This document shows, piece by piece, positions 33,347 to 40,417 of a stretch of 64,000 nucleotides of DNA. The stretch lies in the NCBI GenBank assembly GCA_902800795.1, contig CADCFQ010000004.1, forward strand, positions 1 to 64,000. Direction: 5' to 3'. This DNA is from an uncultured Ruminococcus sp. (GTDB lineage: Bacteria > Bacillota > Clostridia > Oscillospirales > Ruminococcaceae). Under the pieces are notes generated by a model. It saw only the letters and a list, made by a program, of their open reading frames with translations. It ran no database searches and was not told the origin of the DNA. Positions within the stretch are counted from its first letter, which is position 1, and each line of letters starts with the position of its first letter. Both the position numbers and the translations under genes were made by a program.

Positions 33347-34692
33347 GCAAGTACTTATTAAAAGCAGATTACGAGAATGAAAGAATTACTTCAATGAAAC
33401 AAGGCGATTTAATTACAGTAAATGTACCTATGCTTGAAAACAACAAACTCAAATATGGTTTAAAGGCAATTCTCACAAAAATGAAAAAGAAAAAAGTATA
33501 TCCTTCAGAAAAGGGATTTGATATAATATCTTTAGCAACTATCGTATATTTGGCAGATACAAGAATATCAAGGAAAAAACATGGACAAGACTCATGGACA
33601 AGAGAAATATCAATTGAACTGCCAGTATCAAATACGAATATATGGAATAATCAAATAGATGTTCTAGAAAGAATGCTGAAATTTCTGACAGGAGATATAT
33701 GGCACATAAACTTTATTAAACGGAAATGGCTTCTTGAAACGGCATTACCAAAACAAAATAAAACTAACAACTATAATTGTGCCTCACTATTTTCAGGAGG
33801 TATGGATAGCTTAATCAGTACTATTAATCTGATGCAAGAAGGAAAAAACACATTATTAATAAGTCATGCCGGAGAACCATTAACTAAAAACGCTCAAATC
33901 AATATCATTAACAAACTTGACAAAGCTTATCCGAACTATTTACACGATATAATGGATCTGTGGATGGTTTTTCCTGACAATTACATTCCATATGGTGAAA
34001 ACGATAATAATACTAGAAGCAGATCTTTTCTGTTTATTGCATTTGGAATATTTGTTTTAACTGGAATAAATAATGTTAGCGAACTTCTCGTCCCTGAAAA
34101 TGGATTGATTGCACTGAATGTTCCACTTGATGTAACAAGAGTAGGATCATTCAGTACAAGAACTACCCATCCATTTTATCTTAATAAATGGAATGAATTA
34201 TTATCAGGGGTAGGTATAAATTTAACCGTACGAAATCCGTATTGGAACAAAACAAAGGGCGAAATGGCTTCTGAATGCCAGAATAAAAATATATTAGTCG
34301 AAACAATGAAACTATCTTTTTCATGTTCTTCGCCAAATAAAGCTAGATGGCAGAAAATGGCATCTCAGCACTGCGGTTATTGTGTTCCATGTTTAATTAG
34401 AAGAGCGGCTATGCACAAAGCATTTGGAAAAGATGTAACTAACTATACCATTAATTCTATAAAAACTATGCAGATAAATAGTAATAATAGTAAGGGCGTC
34501 CAGTTAAGATCATTCCAATACGCAATCAATAAAGTTAAGAGTCATGAAGGAATTGAAAAAATGTACATTCATAAATCAGGACCTTTATCGACTGATAACC
34601 TATATCTTAACGAATTAGCATATACGTATAAAAGGGGATTATTAGAAGTCGATTCATTTATAGAAGAAAGTTTGAAACAGGAAGGATTATAA
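33343..34692 (+). CDS. qatC: QatC, QueC-like PP-loop enzyme
   Basis: 449 residues, about twice QueC's length because of an N-terminal extension of about 140 residues. The PP-loop nucleotide-binding motif is CASLFSGGMDSLIS (about 145-158). The zinc-binding cysteines characteristic of QueC are CSSPNKARW...HCGYCVPCLIRRAAM (about 328-352). QueC itself converts CDG to preQ0 for queuosine; in Qat the QueC-like enzyme is required for defence. It overlaps qatB by 4 bp and is followed by qatD after 1 bp. Confidence 0.92.
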   Translation: MSKYLLKADYENERITSMKQGDLITVNVPMLENNKLKYGLKAILTKMKKKKVYPSEKGFDIISLATIVYLADTRISRKKHGQDSWTREISIELPVSNTNIWNNQIDVLERMLKFLTGDIWHINFIKRKWLLETALPKQNKTNNYNCASLFSGGMDSLISTINLMQEGKNTLLISHAGEPLTKNAQINIINKLDKAYPNYLHDIMDLWMVFPDNYIPYGENDNNTRSRSFLFIAFGIFVLTGINNVSELLVPENGLIALNVPLDVTRVGSFSTRTTHPFYLNKWNELLSGVGINLTVRNPYWNKTKGEMASECQNKNILVETMKLSFSCSSPNKARWQKMASQHCGYCVPCLIRRAAMHKAFGKDVTNYTINSIKTMQINSNNSKGVQLRSFQYAINKVKSHEGIEKMYIHKSGPLSTDNLYLNELAYTYKRGLLEVDSFIEESLKQEGL

Positions 34693-34693
34693 A

Positions 34694-35425
34694 ATGATAT
34701 TTGATTCTCATTGCCACCTTGATCTTATGGACAATATGACATCCATGATTGAAGAGATACAACAAACTAATATTGGAATTTTTTCTGTTGGAACCACTCC
34801 CAAAGCATATATCAAAAGTATAGAGTTATGTCATAATATACCAAATATTAAAGTCGGTCTTGGATTTCATCCGCAACTTATATATAGTGGTTATAATGAT
34901 ATAGACTTGTTTGAAAGAATCATACCTAATTGTCACTATATTGGAGAAATTGGTCTTGATTATAGTCAAAATTATATTCATACTAAAAGTAGACAACTAT
35001 TAATGTTTGAGAGGATAATAAAAATATGCGAAAAACAAGGCGATAAAACTATGTCTATTCACTCTCTAAAATCTGTTAATGATATTATTAGGATTATAGA
35101 AAAGAATAAGTATAATGATAGTAACAAATACATTTTTCATTGGTTTACAGGAAGTGTTTATCAGTTGAAACGGTTAATATCATTAAATTGCTTTTTTTCA
35201 ATAAATCCTCGAATGTTAAAAACAAAAACCGGAAATGAAATATTGAAAAACATTCCTATAGATCGCTTGCTATTAGAGACAGATTCACCTTTTACAAAAA
35301 AATACACTTCCATATGTGACTTAAAAAAAGAATTAGATGACACAACAAAAGCATTATCAACAATGCTATCCAGAAATATATACGTAAGCCTCAACACTAC
35401 ACAAAATAACATTTTCAAGTATTAA
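34694..35425 (+). CDS. qatD: QatD, TatD-like metal-dependent DNase
   Basis: 243 residues. TatD signature elements: MIFDSHCHLDL (metal-binding His6 and His8), GLGFHPQ, GEIGLDYSQNY with the metal Glu, SIHSLKS, a FHWFTGS loop and LLLETDSPFTK with the metal Asp. TatD enzymes are 3'-5' DNases. It is the last gene of the Qat operon. The stop is followed by AT-rich sequence with no obvious terminator. Confidence 0.92.
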   Translation: MIFDSHCHLDLMDNMTSMIEEIQQTNIGIFSVGTTPKAYIKSIELCHNIPNIKVGLGFHPQLIYSGYNDIDLFERIIPNCHYIGEIGLDYSQNYIHTKSRQLLMFERIIKICEKQGDKTMSIHSLKSVNDIIRIIEKNKYNDSNKYIFHWFTGSVYQLKRLISLNCFFSINPRMLKTKTGNEILKNIPIDRLLLETDSPFTKKYTSICDLKKELDDTTKALSTMLSRNIYVSLNTTQNNIFKY

Positions 35426-35496
35426 TTACAAATACAACGTTAATAAATAATGCTACTTAACTTATCTTTAATTGAAGCATATTTTGGGGTTAGTTC

Positions 35497-35545
35497 AAAA
35501 TATACCTGTAGTTTACTTGCTTTTTCCCAAAAGCTATGATATAAT
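35497..35545 (+). promoter_or_regulatory. Promoter with upstream motif shared with 21496
   Basis: TTGCTT (35517-35522), 17-bp spacer, TATAAT (35540-35545). Directly upstream AAAATATACCTGTAGTT (35497-35513) matches 15 of 17 bases of the sequence at 21497-21513. A small hairpin GGTCG-CAGGA-CGACC (35569-35583) lies in the leader. Confidence 0.65.
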
Positions 35546-35619
35546 ACAGGTAAAGTCAGAACCGAAACGGTCGCAGGACGACCACTGTATCAAAAATAAT
35601 TTTGAAAGGAGTTACCGAA

Positions 35620-35727
35620 ATGAAACAGTTTACTATGGTTTATCTGTACAGTGAACACTATGAGGAAAGTTTCTATCACGAGAGTGAAGAAGCTCTTATT
35701 GTGCTGCGTACAGAACATAGTGGATAG
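35620..35727 (+). CDS. 35-residue hypothetical peptide
   Basis: An ATG at 35620 sits 8 bp after GAAAGGAG and opens a 35-codon frame, acidic with Tyr/His/Glu (starts MKQFTMVYLYSEHYEESFYH). A consensus-like promoter and a leader hairpin lie upstream and a terminator downstream, which supports a real transcript. No family is recognised. It could be a small regulator for the tRNA or defence block, but that is a guess. Confidence 0.55.
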   Translation: MKQFTMVYLYSEHYEESFYHESEEALIVLRTEHSG

Positions 35728-35773
35728 TCATTTCGGAGAGCACTTTCTTTGTGTTGTGATCCATACAAATGAT

Positions 35774-35812
35774 AAACACCGTCTGTATGCAAGCAGGCGG
35801 TGTTTTTGTTTT
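35774..35812 (+). terminator. Intrinsic terminator after the 35-residue peptide gene
   Basis: AAACACCGTCTG and CAGGCGGTGTTT pair (with one bulge) around TATGCAAG, followed by TTGTTTTC. Confidence 0.75.
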
Positions 35813-35840
35813 CATAATACAAGGAAAGGAGTTGCTCGCG

Positions 35841-36065
35841 ATGCCGGTGATCGACGTAAAGGCAACAGGAAATAACATAAAGAATATCATCAAATCCAAG
35901 GGCTTCAAGATATCCGATGTGCAGGCTCGATGCGGTTTCAATACTCCGCAGGCTATCTTCAAGTGGATGCGTGGAGACGCTGTTCCTACCATCGACAACC
36001 TGATAATACTGGCAGATATGTTTGATGTACCGATAGATAATATAATAATCGTCACCCGAATATGA
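35841..36065 (+). CDS. Small XRE-family helix-turn-helix regulator
   Basis: 74 residues from the ATG at 35841, 10 bp after AAGGAAAGGAG; a longer frame from 35769 overlaps the terminator and is rejected. Starts MPVIDVKATGNNIKNIIKSK, then the HTH ISDVQARCGFNTPQAIFKWM and TIDNLIILADMFDVPIDNI. This is the small Cro/C1-type repressor class common in Ruminococcaceae. It ends 11 bp before the tRNA array and may be co-transcribed with it. It is a candidate to bind the motif shared by the two promoters of the island. Confidence 0.88.
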   Translation: MPVIDVKATGNNIKNIIKSKGFKISDVQARCGFNTPQAIFKWMRGDAVPTIDNLIILADMFDVPIDNIIIVTRI

Positions 36066-36076
36066 GTGGCGACAAT

Positions 36077-36163
36077 GGGTAAGTGCGCCGAATTGGTGAA
36101 GGCAGCGGACTGTAAATCCGTGACATAGAAACACTGTAGGTTCGAGTCCTACCTTACCCACCA
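36077..36163 (+). tRNA. tRNA-Tyr (GTA), island-borne copy 1
   Basis: GGGTAAG pairs with CTTACCC, the anticodon loop is CTGTAAA between GCGGA and TCCGT, and there is a class II variable arm and encoded CCA. The sequence differs greatly from the chromosomal tRNA-Tyr at 582. Confidence 0.9.
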
Positions 36164-36172
36164 ATATAATAT

Positions 36173-36249
36173 GGCGGATTCGTCTAACAGGTCAGGACAA
36201 GAGGCTTTCAATCTCTAAATAGCGGGTTCGATCCCCCTATCCGTCACCA
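36173..36249 (+). tRNA. tRNA-Glu (TTC), island-borne
   Basis: GGCGGAT pairs with ATCCGTC, the loop is CTTTCAA (TTC), and CCA is encoded. The next tRNA starts at the following base. Confidence 0.88.
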
Positions 36250-36324
36250 GGTAGTCGTCGTCTAATGGAAGGACATCAGATTGTGGCTCTGAGAATAAGA
36301 GTTCGATTCTCTTCGATTACCCCA
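36250..36324 (+). tRNA. tRNA-His (GTG), island-borne
   Basis: GTAGTCG pairs with CGATTAC, with the extra 5' G opposite C73 typical of tRNA-His; the loop reads TTGTGGC (GTG) and CCA is encoded. Confidence 0.88.
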
Positions 36325-36327
36325 CAT

Positions 36328-36413
36328 GGGCAAGTATGCATAGTAGCGATTGCAGCGGACTGTAAATCCGTGACTTTGATACACCGTAGGTTCGACTCCT
36401 ACCTTGCCCACCA
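36328..36413 (+). tRNA. tRNA-Tyr (GTA), island-borne copy 2
   Basis: GGGCAAG pairs with CTTGCCC, the loop is CTGTAAA (GTA), with a long variable arm and CCA. It is clearly related to the copy at 36077. Confidence 0.9.
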
Positions 36414-36417
36414 ATAT

Positions 36418-36494
36418 GGCGGATTCGTCTAACAGGTCAGGACGAGAGGCTCTCAACCTCTTAATGTCGGGTTCGAACCCCACGTCCGTCACCA
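36418..36494 (+). tRNA. tRNA-Glu (CTC), island-borne
   Basis: It closely resembles the tRNA at 36173, with the stem AGAGG/CCTCT and the loop CTCTCAA, giving anticodon CTC instead of TTC. CCA is encoded. Confidence 0.86.
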
Positions 36495-36495
36495 T

Positions 36496-36590
36496 GGTCG
36501 CATAAGCCTAACTGGTAAGGCAGCAGTTTGCTAAACTGTGAGTAATTGGAATGTTCCGATGTCTGAGTTCAAGTCTCAGTACGACCGCCA
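36496..36590 (+). tRNA. tRNA-Ser (GCT), island-borne
   Basis: GGTCG pairs with CGACC, the loop TTGCTAA lies between GCAGT and ACTGT (GCT), and there is a long variable arm and encoded CCA. The acceptor has one C-A mismatch at pair 6. Confidence 0.85.
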
Positions 36591-36600
36591 AACTTATATG

Positions 36601-36672
36601 ATAAAATGCAATATATTAGTCATTGAGCCATAAATCCGAGCTTAAATACAATATATTGCGTTTTATTATTTT
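36601..36672 (+). terminator. Long AT-rich inverted repeat after the tRNA array
   Basis: 36601-36617 pairs with 36650-36666 with one mismatch (17 bp), followed by TATTATTTTC. It is the likely end of the tRNA transcript; the 32-nt loop is unusual. Between it and 36840 are two copies of a TTGCCGGTAA element (in AACTTGCCGGTAACTTG near 36683 and AATTTGCCGGTAATTTG near 36750) and no gene. Confidence 0.6.
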
Positions 36673-36842
36673 CAAGCAGATTTAACTTGCCGGTAACTTG
36701 ATGATGCATTAATATATCAACCTCAAATCACGTAACATCGGCACTTTTTAATTTGCCGGTAATTTGCTCGCATATTTTTTCTGCGCTTATTACCGCAAAA
36801 TCGCAAATCCCTGAAAGCAAAGTGCAGAAAATGCACATTACT

Positions 36843-36910
36843 ATGAGTTGTTGCAATATTTGCAACAACTCATAACAGCTCCCATCCACACGGACAGGAG
36901 CTGTTCTTTT
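36843..36910 (+). terminator. Perfect 13-bp hairpin followed by a plus-strand terminator
   Basis: ATGAGTTGTTGCA (36843-36855) pairs exactly with 36861-36873 around ATATT. Next AACAGCTCC (36874-36882) pairs with GGAGCTGTT (36897-36905) followed by CTTTTTG. It blocks rightward transcription into the leftward AbiE genes. Confidence 0.75.
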
Positions 36911-36924
36911 TGAGATATACACTG

Positions 36925-37764
36925 TTATGTAAGCTTTCCAAACAGGCTCTTTACGCCTTGTATGATATCGGCATATTGTATCTTTTCCGCATAAGGATAC
37001 TTCTTCTGATATGCGGCCCATAGCTTATGCAGGGTATCGTCTTCATTGATGTTTGATATTATTGCCGGAGCGTTTTGTATCAGGTTCACTGTGCCACGCT
37101 TCTGACAAGTCGCATCAAAGGCTTCTCTGAACACCGTACCGTCTATCTTGTTCTCATACAAAGAAAGAAGAATATAGACATCATAGAAATCCCTCATACG
37201 GGTATTGAGAACGCCTCTTGCGAGGATAGTCTGGAGCTTTTCGGCAAGTATGGTTTCAAGGTTATACGACCACAACTTGATAGAACGGTCATCAAATAAA
37301 AGCTCATAATCATACTCTATGGCACGAGGTGTGACTGCATCACCTGTTGAGATATCTATCTTCATGGGAGTGATGAGCCTGTCCATTACCGCATTCAATG
37401 TGACTCTGATGCCAGGATACTCCATTTCGTCCATTATATCGGAAATATCCTTGATCTCAAACCTCACTCCGTCTCCGAGGTCAACAGCTGTTATGTTATC
37501 TATGATACCCTTTGAATCGGCTGCCGAAAGATTCTGATTTCTGATACTCGTATCGATATCCATCGTAGAGCGGAGTGCCACACCTACCATAGCTGTGACC
37601 AGCATTCCGCCTTTTATTATAAAGTTGTCCTTGTATTCCGAGTTTGCGACACGTTCAAGGAAACGCTCCATCATATATATTCGCATCAGCACTCTGGCAT
37701 CAGCGTTTTTTACTATTGCAAGACTTTTGATCCTGCCTTTTACTTGTTCAGGCGTTAATTGCAT
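36925..37764 (-). CDS. abiEii: AbiEii-like nucleotidyltransferase toxin
   Basis: 279 residues. Nucleotidyltransferase core: FIIKGGMLVTAMVG (KGG motif), then RSTMDIDTSIRN with two Asp of the DxD-type active site, IKLWSYNLETILAEKLQTIL and RMRDFYDVYIL (conserved Lys and Asp). AbiEii toxins modify tRNA by adding nucleotides at the acceptor end and cause growth arrest on phage infection. Its start overlaps the stop of the antitoxin gene by 1 bp. The two lie on the strand opposite to Qat and the tRNA array. Known type IV toxin-antitoxin partner order is antitoxin first, as here. Confidence 0.92.
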   Translation of the reverse strand: MQLTPEQVKGRIKSLAIVKNADARVLMRIYMMERFLERVANSEYKDNFIIKGGMLVTAMVGVALRSTMDIDTSIRNQNLSAADSKGIIDNITAVDLGDGVRFEIKDISDIMDEMEYPGIRVTLNAVMDRLITPMKIDISTGDAVTPRAIEYDYELLFDDRSIKLWSYNLETILAEKLQTILARGVLNTRMRDFYDVYILLSLYENKIDGTVFREAFDATCQKRGTVNLIQNAPAIISNINEDDTLHKLWAAYQKKYPYAEKIQYADIIQGVKSLFGKLT

Positions 37765-38354
37765 TACAGCAACACCTCCATATATTTACGAACAATAGTC
37801 TGTATCCTGAATAATTTTGAATACTCCCAGAGCTTGTTCAGATCCTTATCTTTTCTTGATGCATACGCTTTCAATGCAGGAAGAAATTCCTGAATATCTA
37901 TCGTACTTCGGCTTCGCACAAGGTCGCATATAGTTCTTTCAAGATCGTACATCGGTATCTCATTACCGCAGTTATCCTTGACGAAGATTTTTCCCACATC
38001 GAGCAATTCTTTCTTTACGGTATAGACCTTGCATCTTCCGTCGGCGATCAGCCTGTGAGCATTATAACCGCTGTACACGGTAAGCGTATGAACTAAGGGC
38101 TCTCTGTCTGTCAGTCCGTAGAAATACAACGCTTCGTTATGCGAGAAGACGGCGTTGGGACACCTTTTATGAAGCACATACAGCTCGTCTACCCATTCAT
38201 CTTGTGGAATATAGATACCGTGTTCGACCTGTTCCAAGTCGTTCTCACGCACATATTTATAGAATTTATATTTTGAAATTCCATTTTTTGCCGCAATTTC
38301 AGGCGTTATATAACCATACTCTTTTATAAGTTCAGCCATATCCTTCATAATCAT
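37764..38354 (-). CDS. abiEi: AbiEi-like antitoxin, transcriptional autorepressor
   Basis: About 196 residues from the ATG at 38354 (the frame opens at a TTG at 38360; several close ATGs make the exact start uncertain). The N-terminal winged helix (MAELIKEYGYITPEIAAKNG, then KFYKYVRENDLEQVEHGIYI) matches the AbiEi_4 DNA-binding domain; the C-terminal part (CNAVFSHNEALYFYGLTDRE-like region, DLERTICDLVRSRSTIDIQE) is the antitoxin domain. AbiEi represses its own promoter through inverted repeats; the promoter at 38374-38402 carries one. Confidence 0.9.
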   Translation of the reverse strand: MIMKDMAELIKEYGYITPEIAAKNGISKYKFYKYVRENDLEQVEHGIYIPQDEWVDELYVLHKRCPNAVFSHNEALYFYGLTDREPLVHTLTVYSGYNAHRLIADGRCKVYTVKKELLDVGKIFVKDNCGNEIPMYDLERTICDLVRSRSTIDIQEFLPALKAYASRKDKDLNKLWEYSKLFRIQTIVRKYMEVLL

Positions 38355-38365
38355 CACCAACTTTC

Positions 38366-38402
38366 GTGCTTATATTATAAACGAAATAAGCACAAAAGTC
38401 AA
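38366..38402 (-). promoter_or_regulatory. abiE promoter with overlapping operator palindrome
   Basis: Minus strand TTGACT (38397-38402) and TATAAT (38374-38379) have a 17-bp spacer. The inverted repeat GTGCTTAT/ATAAGCAC (38366-38373 and 38386-38393) encloses the -10 box, a fitting AbiEi autoregulation site. Transcription would start about 13 nt before the ATG at 38354. Confidence 0.82.
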
Positions 38403-38739
38403 GCGCTTTTCTGTTTTATACAGATTTATACATAATGAAAATTTTTCCATACGCACAAAAATCAAAAAACTACATTTACTTTTTGTAAAGCGTCATTTTT
38501 GTTCTTCATTTGTTCTTTATCAGATATGGCGAATTTCGATTTTGCACCGCAGGAAAGGCACGCTGAGACAAAATCTTGTTCTTTATTTGTTCTTTATTGG
38601 TGCAAAAAAGTAGGAAAAATCGCAAAAATTCAATTTTTCTGAATTGCTCTGATTTGCCGTAATTTCGGCATTTTCTCAATGTTACGACAAGCTGCGAAAA
38701 ACGACTGGGGACTTTCAACGACTAAGCTGTGTAACGGAC
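38403..38739. other. AT-rich intergenic region, no gene
   Basis: No coding frame is credible. It has two related tracts with TTGTTCTT-TTTGTTCTTTAT (near 38498 and 38578) about 80 bp apart. It may contain the island's right junction, but I cannot point to an att site. Confidence 0.5.
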
Positions 38740-38996
38740 ATATCAACTCTTTCCCAAGGTTCACGCAGTGAGCAATTGAAAAACATCGTCGAAGCTTACC
38801 CCCTCCCCTCCGGGGAGGGCGGGGAGGTACTGTTAATTCGTGCGAAGTCGGGATGGGTGGGGGAATTGGGTGCAGGCGTACACGCCTGCCTCCCCTCCGG
38901 GGAGGGCGGGGAGGTACTGTTAGTTCGTGCAAAGTCGGGATGGGTGGGGGAATTGGGTGCAGGTGCACGCACCTGCCGCACCTGCCGCACCTGGGC
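38740..38996 (+). repeat. Dispersed intergenic repeat, near-duplicate units upstream of murT
   Basis: The GTTCACGCAGTGAGCAATTG module (about 38759) is followed by two consecutive units, each with the CCCTCCCC/GGGGAGGG hairpin, TGTTA.TTCGTGC.AAGTCGG and an 18-nt hairpin: GCAGGCGTACACGCCTGC (38872-38889) and GCAGGTGCACGCACCTGC (38959-38976). The array ends directly at the murT -35 box. Confidence 0.88.
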
Positions 38997-39025
38997 TTGA
39001 CATTGTATGGGTTTTGTTTTATAAT
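38997..39025 (+). promoter_or_regulatory. murT promoter
   Basis: TTGACA (38997-39002), 17-bp spacer, TATAAT (39020-39025), starting right at the end of the repeat array. Confidence 0.85.
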
Positions 39026-39073
39026 TATAGGGTATGAAATTCTGTGCTCTGCGCATTATAACGGAGATTATTT

Positions 39074-40417
39074 ATGAGTATAAAAAACACGTTTACTATA
39101 TGGTTTGGAAAGCTGCTGGTCAAGGTGATGAAGCTGCTTGGAAAAGGCGCCGGCAACGCTCCCGGACTCATCCTCTGGACGCTGAATAAAAACTGCCTGA
39201 AAGCTTTCAAGGTGGAGTGTCCTATCATCGCCGTGACAGGAACAAACGGCAAGACTTCGGTCACCAATTATCTCAGCCACATCTTCGCCTCGAACAAGGG
39301 CAAGATAATAACAAACACCCAGGGCAACAACCTGGACACCGGCATCTGCTCACTGCTGCTGGCAAACTGCGATATGAAGGGCAGGGTCAAGGCTGACTAT
39401 CTCGTGCTGGAGACCGACGAGTCTCATGTTCCCGTTATCTATTCCCAGCTCAAGCTGGAGACACTGGTGCTCCTTAACTTCTTCCGTGACCAGCTGGACC
39501 GTAACGGCGAGGTGGAAACGCTGATACTGAAAGTAAAGAAGTTTCTGGAGACCTTCGAGGGAAATGTCGTCCTCAATGCCGATGACCCGAATGTTGCAAG
39601 GCTGGGCAAAGCAAACCCCAATAACAAGAACATCTTCTATTTCAGCGTAGAGCGCTACAGCGGCGCCACCGATGAGCCCTATGAAGTGGGTGAGGGAAAG
39701 TTCTGCCCCTTCTGCGGAACAGAGCTTGTGTACGACTATTATCAGTATTCCCATGTGGGCCGCTTCCACTGTCCAAAGTGTCATTTCGGCGAGGACAAGC
39801 CCTTTACTCTTATAAAGAACGTGGACCTCTCTGCCCCGTCCTTCGAGGCCGACGGCGAGACCTTCAAGACCGCACACAACAGCATCTACTATATGTATAA
39901 CCTTGCGGCGGTCTACACAGCTTCAAAGCTCTATGACTTTGACAAGGCAACGCTGCATGATACCTTCGAGCATTTTGAGGTGAACAACGGAAGGCTGGAG
40001 ACTTTCAATATCACGGGCAGCGAGCTTATGGTGAACCTTGCGAAAAACCCTGTCGGCGCAAATATGACCCTTAGAGTAATGAACGAGCAGGCAGGCGAAA
40101 AGGAGCTTCTGTTCGTCCTCAATGACAACCTTGCCGACGGTCACGATGTTTCCTGGATCTGGGATATAAACTTCTCCATATTCAGAGACGTTACCCGAGT
40201 GGTAACCTCGGGAACAAGAGCTTATGATATAGCTATCAGGATAAAGTGCTCTGGCTATGACCCTGACAAGATAGTGGTCAGACCCGATCTTGACGACGCT
40301 ATGGACGAGCTTTTCAAAAACACCGGCCGCAAATTTGCCATAGCCAACTATACCGCTGTCCAGCCCACAAGAGCTGCAATAAAGCGCTGCAAGGAGAGGA
40401 GAGAGAAAAATGGCTGA
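39074..40417 (+). CDS. murT: Lipid II isoglutaminyl synthase, MurT subunit
   Basis: 447 residues of Mur-ligase fold: P-loop AVTGTNGKTSVTNY, substrate region ETDESHVP, NFFRDQLDR and a C-terminal domain with NLAKNPVGANMTLR and FVLNDNLADGHDVSWIWDINF. Inserted in the central domain is the MurT zinc ribbon CPFCGTELVYDY...CPKCHFGED (about 215-240). With GatD it amidates the D-Glu of lipid II to D-isoglutamine, using glutamine-derived ammonia. It overlaps gatD by 8 bp (40410-40417), consistent with a fixed complex. Confidence 0.96.
   Translation: MSIKNTFTIWFGKLLVKVMKLLGKGAGNAPGLILWTLNKNCLKAFKVECPIIAVTGTNGKTSVTNYLSHIFASNKGKIITNTQGNNLDTGICSLLLANCDMKGRVKADYLVLETDESHVPVIYSQLKLETLVLLNFFRDQLDRNGEVETLILKVKKFLETFEGNVVLNADDPNVARLGKANPNNKNIFYFSVERYSGATDEPYEVGEGKFCPFCGTELVYDYYQYSHVGRFHCPKCHFGEDKPFTLIKNVDLSAPSFEADGETFKTAHNSIYYMYNLAAVYTASKLYDFDKATLHDTFEHFEVNNGRLETFNITGSELMVNLAKNPVGANMTLRVMNEQAGEKELLFVLNDNLADGHDVSWIWDINFSIFRDVTRVVTSGTRAYDIAIRIKCSGYDPDKIVVRPDLDDAMDELFKNTGRKFAIANYTAVQPTRAAIKRCKERREKNG

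Larger units (their letters stand above)
15583..36600. mobile_element. Integrated mobilizable genomic island at tRNA-Glu (right end unresolved)
   Basis: The island is defined by an integrase next to tRNA-Glu, a replication module, a repeat-rich putative origin region, mobC and ssb, then defence genes and tRNAs. Base composition changes within it: 30.6-35.5 kb is clearly AT-rich compared with the flanking chromosome. No full relaxase is present, so it would need one in trans. The left end lies close after 15582. The right end is somewhere between the tRNA array (36590) and murT (39074); the AbiE pair may be inside or outside. I found no exact direct repeat of the tRNA-Glu 3' end on the right. 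Confidence 0.75.

Noticed and set aside
36173..36494. Island tRNA-Glu copies as the right attachment site for integration at tRNA-Glu (15508)
   Set aside because: Their 3' ends match the chromosomal tRNA-Glu only approximately (several differences in the T arm and acceptor), so they are separate genes and not an att duplication.
36728..37021. 97-codon minus-strand ORF overlapping the end of abiEii
   Set aside because: It lies in another frame over the hairpins and the abiEii 3' end and has no ribosome binding site.
38776..39077. ORFs with SPPSPEGR or LPSGEGG repeats near murT
   Set aside because: They read through the dispersed repeat array in several frames on both strands; none has a convincing start or a protein-like composition.
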